Of a stretch of 64,000 nucleotides of DNA, positions 62,725-64,000 are shown one piece after another (position 1 is the first letter of the stretch; each line of letters opens with the position of its first letter). This DNA is from JAJEEA01 sp965243615 (GTDB taxonomy: Bacteria; Acidobacteriota; Vicinamibacteria; Vicinamibacterales; UBA8438), in the NCBI GenBank assembly GCA_965243615.1, contig CBDEVO010000003.1, positions 2,976,001 through 3,040,000 of the forward strand, given 5' to 3'. A model generated the notes under the pieces. The model saw only the letters and a program-made list of their open reading frames with translations, had not been told where the DNA came from and did not search any database. Made by a program: the position numbers and the translations under genes.

Positions 62725-63135
62725 ATGAGAATGCTGTCTGTCGGCGTCGTGGGTTGCGCTCTGCTGCTGGTGAGCGCGGTGGTGGGAGGGCACCACTCGT
62801 TCTCGGCCGAGTTCGATATCGACCAGCCGGTCACCCTGAAGGGCACGCTGACCGAGCTGGAGTGGGTGAACCCGCACGGCTGGATCCACATGGACGTCGC
62901 CGGCCCCGACGGGGCGGTGGTGAACTGGGCGGTCGAGATGGGGAACCCGACCGCGCTCCTGCGGCGCGGCCTGCGGCGGAGCGACTTCCCGCCGGGCATG
63001 GAGATCGTGGTCGAGGGCTACAAGGCCAAGGACGCGACGCCCACCGCCAACGGCATCACCGTGACCTTCCCCGACGGCCGCAACGTGTTCGCGGGCTCGT
63101 CGGGCACCGGCGCGCCGGAGCCGAACCGGCGGTAG
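62725..63135 (+). CDS. DUF6152 family small secreted protein
   Basis: 136 residues from the ATG at 62725, preceded by GGAGG. A signal peptide ends near VVGGHHS; the start of the mature part, HHSFSAEFDIDQPVTLKGTLTELEWVNPHGWIHMDV, is the DUF6152 signature common in Acidobacteriota and Proteobacteria. A small beta-barrel (OB-like) fold is likely. Function unknown. 28 bases upstream of another secreted protein, likely one operon. Confidence 0.85.
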   Translation: MRMLSVGVVGCALLLVSAVVGGHHSFSAEFDIDQPVTLKGTLTELEWVNPHGWIHMDVAGPDGAVVNWAVEMGNPTALLRRGLRRSDFPPGMEIVVEGYKAKDATPTANGITVTFPDGRNVFAGSSGTGAPEPNRR

Positions 63136-63163
63136 CGTCGATCAATCCGTGGCGGAGTCGATC

Positions 63164-63973
63164 ATGACTGGATGCGGCCAGTGCGTGCGGCGGTGCGGCG
63201 CGGTGGTCCTGGTGCTGGGTCTGTTCGTGCTACCAGCGGCGGGCGGCCAGGCCCCGCAGCCCGGGGAGGAGGCCTACGTCGCGCCGCGGACCAGCGACGG
63301 CCAGCCCGACCTGCAGGGCATCTGGCAGGCGCTGAACACCGCCGCCTGGGACCTCCAGGACCACTCAGGCAGCCGCGGCATCCCCGCCGGCCAGGGCGTC
63401 GTGGTGGGCGGCGAGATTCCCTACCAGCCATGGGCCCTGGAGCAGAAGCAGCGGAACTTCGAGAACCGGGCGACGGCGGACCCCGAGACCCGGTGCGCCA
63501 TGCCGGGGGTGCCGCGCATCACCTACATGCCGTATCCGTTCCAGATTCTCCAGTTCTCCAATCGGGTGCTGATCCTCTACGAGTACGTCCACGCCACCCG
63601 CACGGTGTACATGGACGGCACCCCGCACCCCGAGGGGCACATCGACTTCTGGATGGGCGACTCGCGCGGCCGGTGGGAAGGGGACACGCTGGTCGTCGAC
63701 GTGATCCACTTCAACGACGAGACATGGTTCGACCGGGCCGGCAACTTCCACAGCACGGCCCTGCACGTGGTGGAGCGCTACACGCCGACCGGCCCCGATC
63801 ACCTGTTGTACGAGGCCACCATCGAGGACCCGGAGGTCTTCACGCGGCCCTGGACGATACGCATGCCGCTCTACCGGCGGCAGGAGGCCGACGTCCAGCT
63901 TCTCGAGTACGAGTGCTACGCCTACGCGGAGGAGGACCTGGCGGTCGGGGCGCGGCCGGACGAGGCGCGGTGA
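63164..63973 (+). CDS. Secreted hypothetical protein of acidobacterial type
   Basis: 269 residues from the ATG at 63164 (a GTG at 63149 is possible). Signal peptide (CGAVVLVLGLFVLPAAGGQA), then APRTSDGQPDLQGIW, a motif repeated in many acidobacterial secreted proteins found next to DUF6152 genes. Later WEGDTLVVDVIHFNDETWFD and LHVVERYTPTGPDHLLYEATIEDP. No catalytic motif recognised. The last 27 bases of the window contain no further gene start that can be supported. Confidence 0.78.
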   Translation: MTGCGQCVRRCGAVVLVLGLFVLPAAGGQAPQPGEEAYVAPRTSDGQPDLQGIWQALNTAAWDLQDHSGSRGIPAGQGVVVGGEIPYQPWALEQKQRNFENRATADPETRCAMPGVPRITYMPYPFQILQFSNRVLILYEYVHATRTVYMDGTPHPEGHIDFWMGDSRGRWEGDTLVVDVIHFNDETWFDRAGNFHSTALHVVERYTPTGPDHLLYEATIEDPEVFTRPWTIRMPLYRRQEADVQLLEYECYAYAEEDLAVGARPDEAR

Positions 63974-64000
63974 AGCCCGCCGTCTTCGGTGCGCGATCGG

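Noticed and set aside
1..64000. tRNA, rRNA or integrase/attachment site marking the island edges
   Set aside because: No tRNA cloverleaf, rRNA segment or tyrosine/serine recombinase gene was recognised near 27 kb or 49 kb; the mode of arrival of the BREX island stays open.

Overview
The window is about 64 kb of GC-rich bacterial chromosome with codon use typical of its GC content. Gene content points to Acidobacteriota, most likely a Vicinamibacteria-like lineage. This is inferred from the tandem ADOP-type FtsX/MacB permeases headed by a PadR regulator, the DUF1592/DUF1552 pair, DUF6152, PQQ-type beta-propellers and many toxin-antitoxin pairs. No rRNA, tRNA or CRISPR array was seen.

1-2.5 kb: end of a cyclase-family gene, then a soxC-like sulfite/sulfane dehydrogenase and a c-type cytochrome (SoxCD-like). 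2.6-3.2 kb: minus-strand mazEF. 3.3-18.3 kb: a long minus-strand run from a PadR gene with a visible operator. It holds four ADOP permeases (one frameshifted), a secreted LolA-like protein and an ABC ATPase/permease pair. 18.4-27 kb: Rnl5-type RNA ligase, three tandem paralogous secreted PQQ-like propellers with a vapBC pair between copies 2 and 3, and a further FtsX permease.

27.4-49 kb: a degraded type 1 BREX anti-phage island in the order brxA-brxB-brxC-[AAA ATPase, split by an IS256 element]-[TOPRIM/DUF3226 protein]-[antitoxin plus collapsed PIN]-[first ~135 codons of pglX fused in frame to the C-terminal half of an AlbA_2 regulator]-[ADP-ribosylglycohydrolase, split by a Tn5/IS4-type element]-[AlbA_2 regulator]-[AAA/PD-(D/E)XK protein]-pglZ-brxL. 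Both insertions have 8-bp target duplications, and removing them in silico restores the reading frames. The pglX methyltransferase, which supplies the modification arm of BREX, is missing from the window, so this is either a dead BREX, one served in trans, or a scaffold for other nested defence modules.

49-64 kb: housekeeping and secreted functions. These are a PQQ dehydrogenase, a higBA pair whose antitoxin carries a long extra domain, a DUF1592/DUF1552/PF03640 group, DUF523-DUF1722, a universal stress protein, an ArsI/CadI enzyme whose tail runs over a phd antitoxin remnant, a sulfatase, and two small secreted proteins.

A theme across the window is repeated scar formation: duplicated gene junctions, collapsed toxin genes, and a short dispersed repeat that appears to have inserted in frame into two ADOP permeases at different places.
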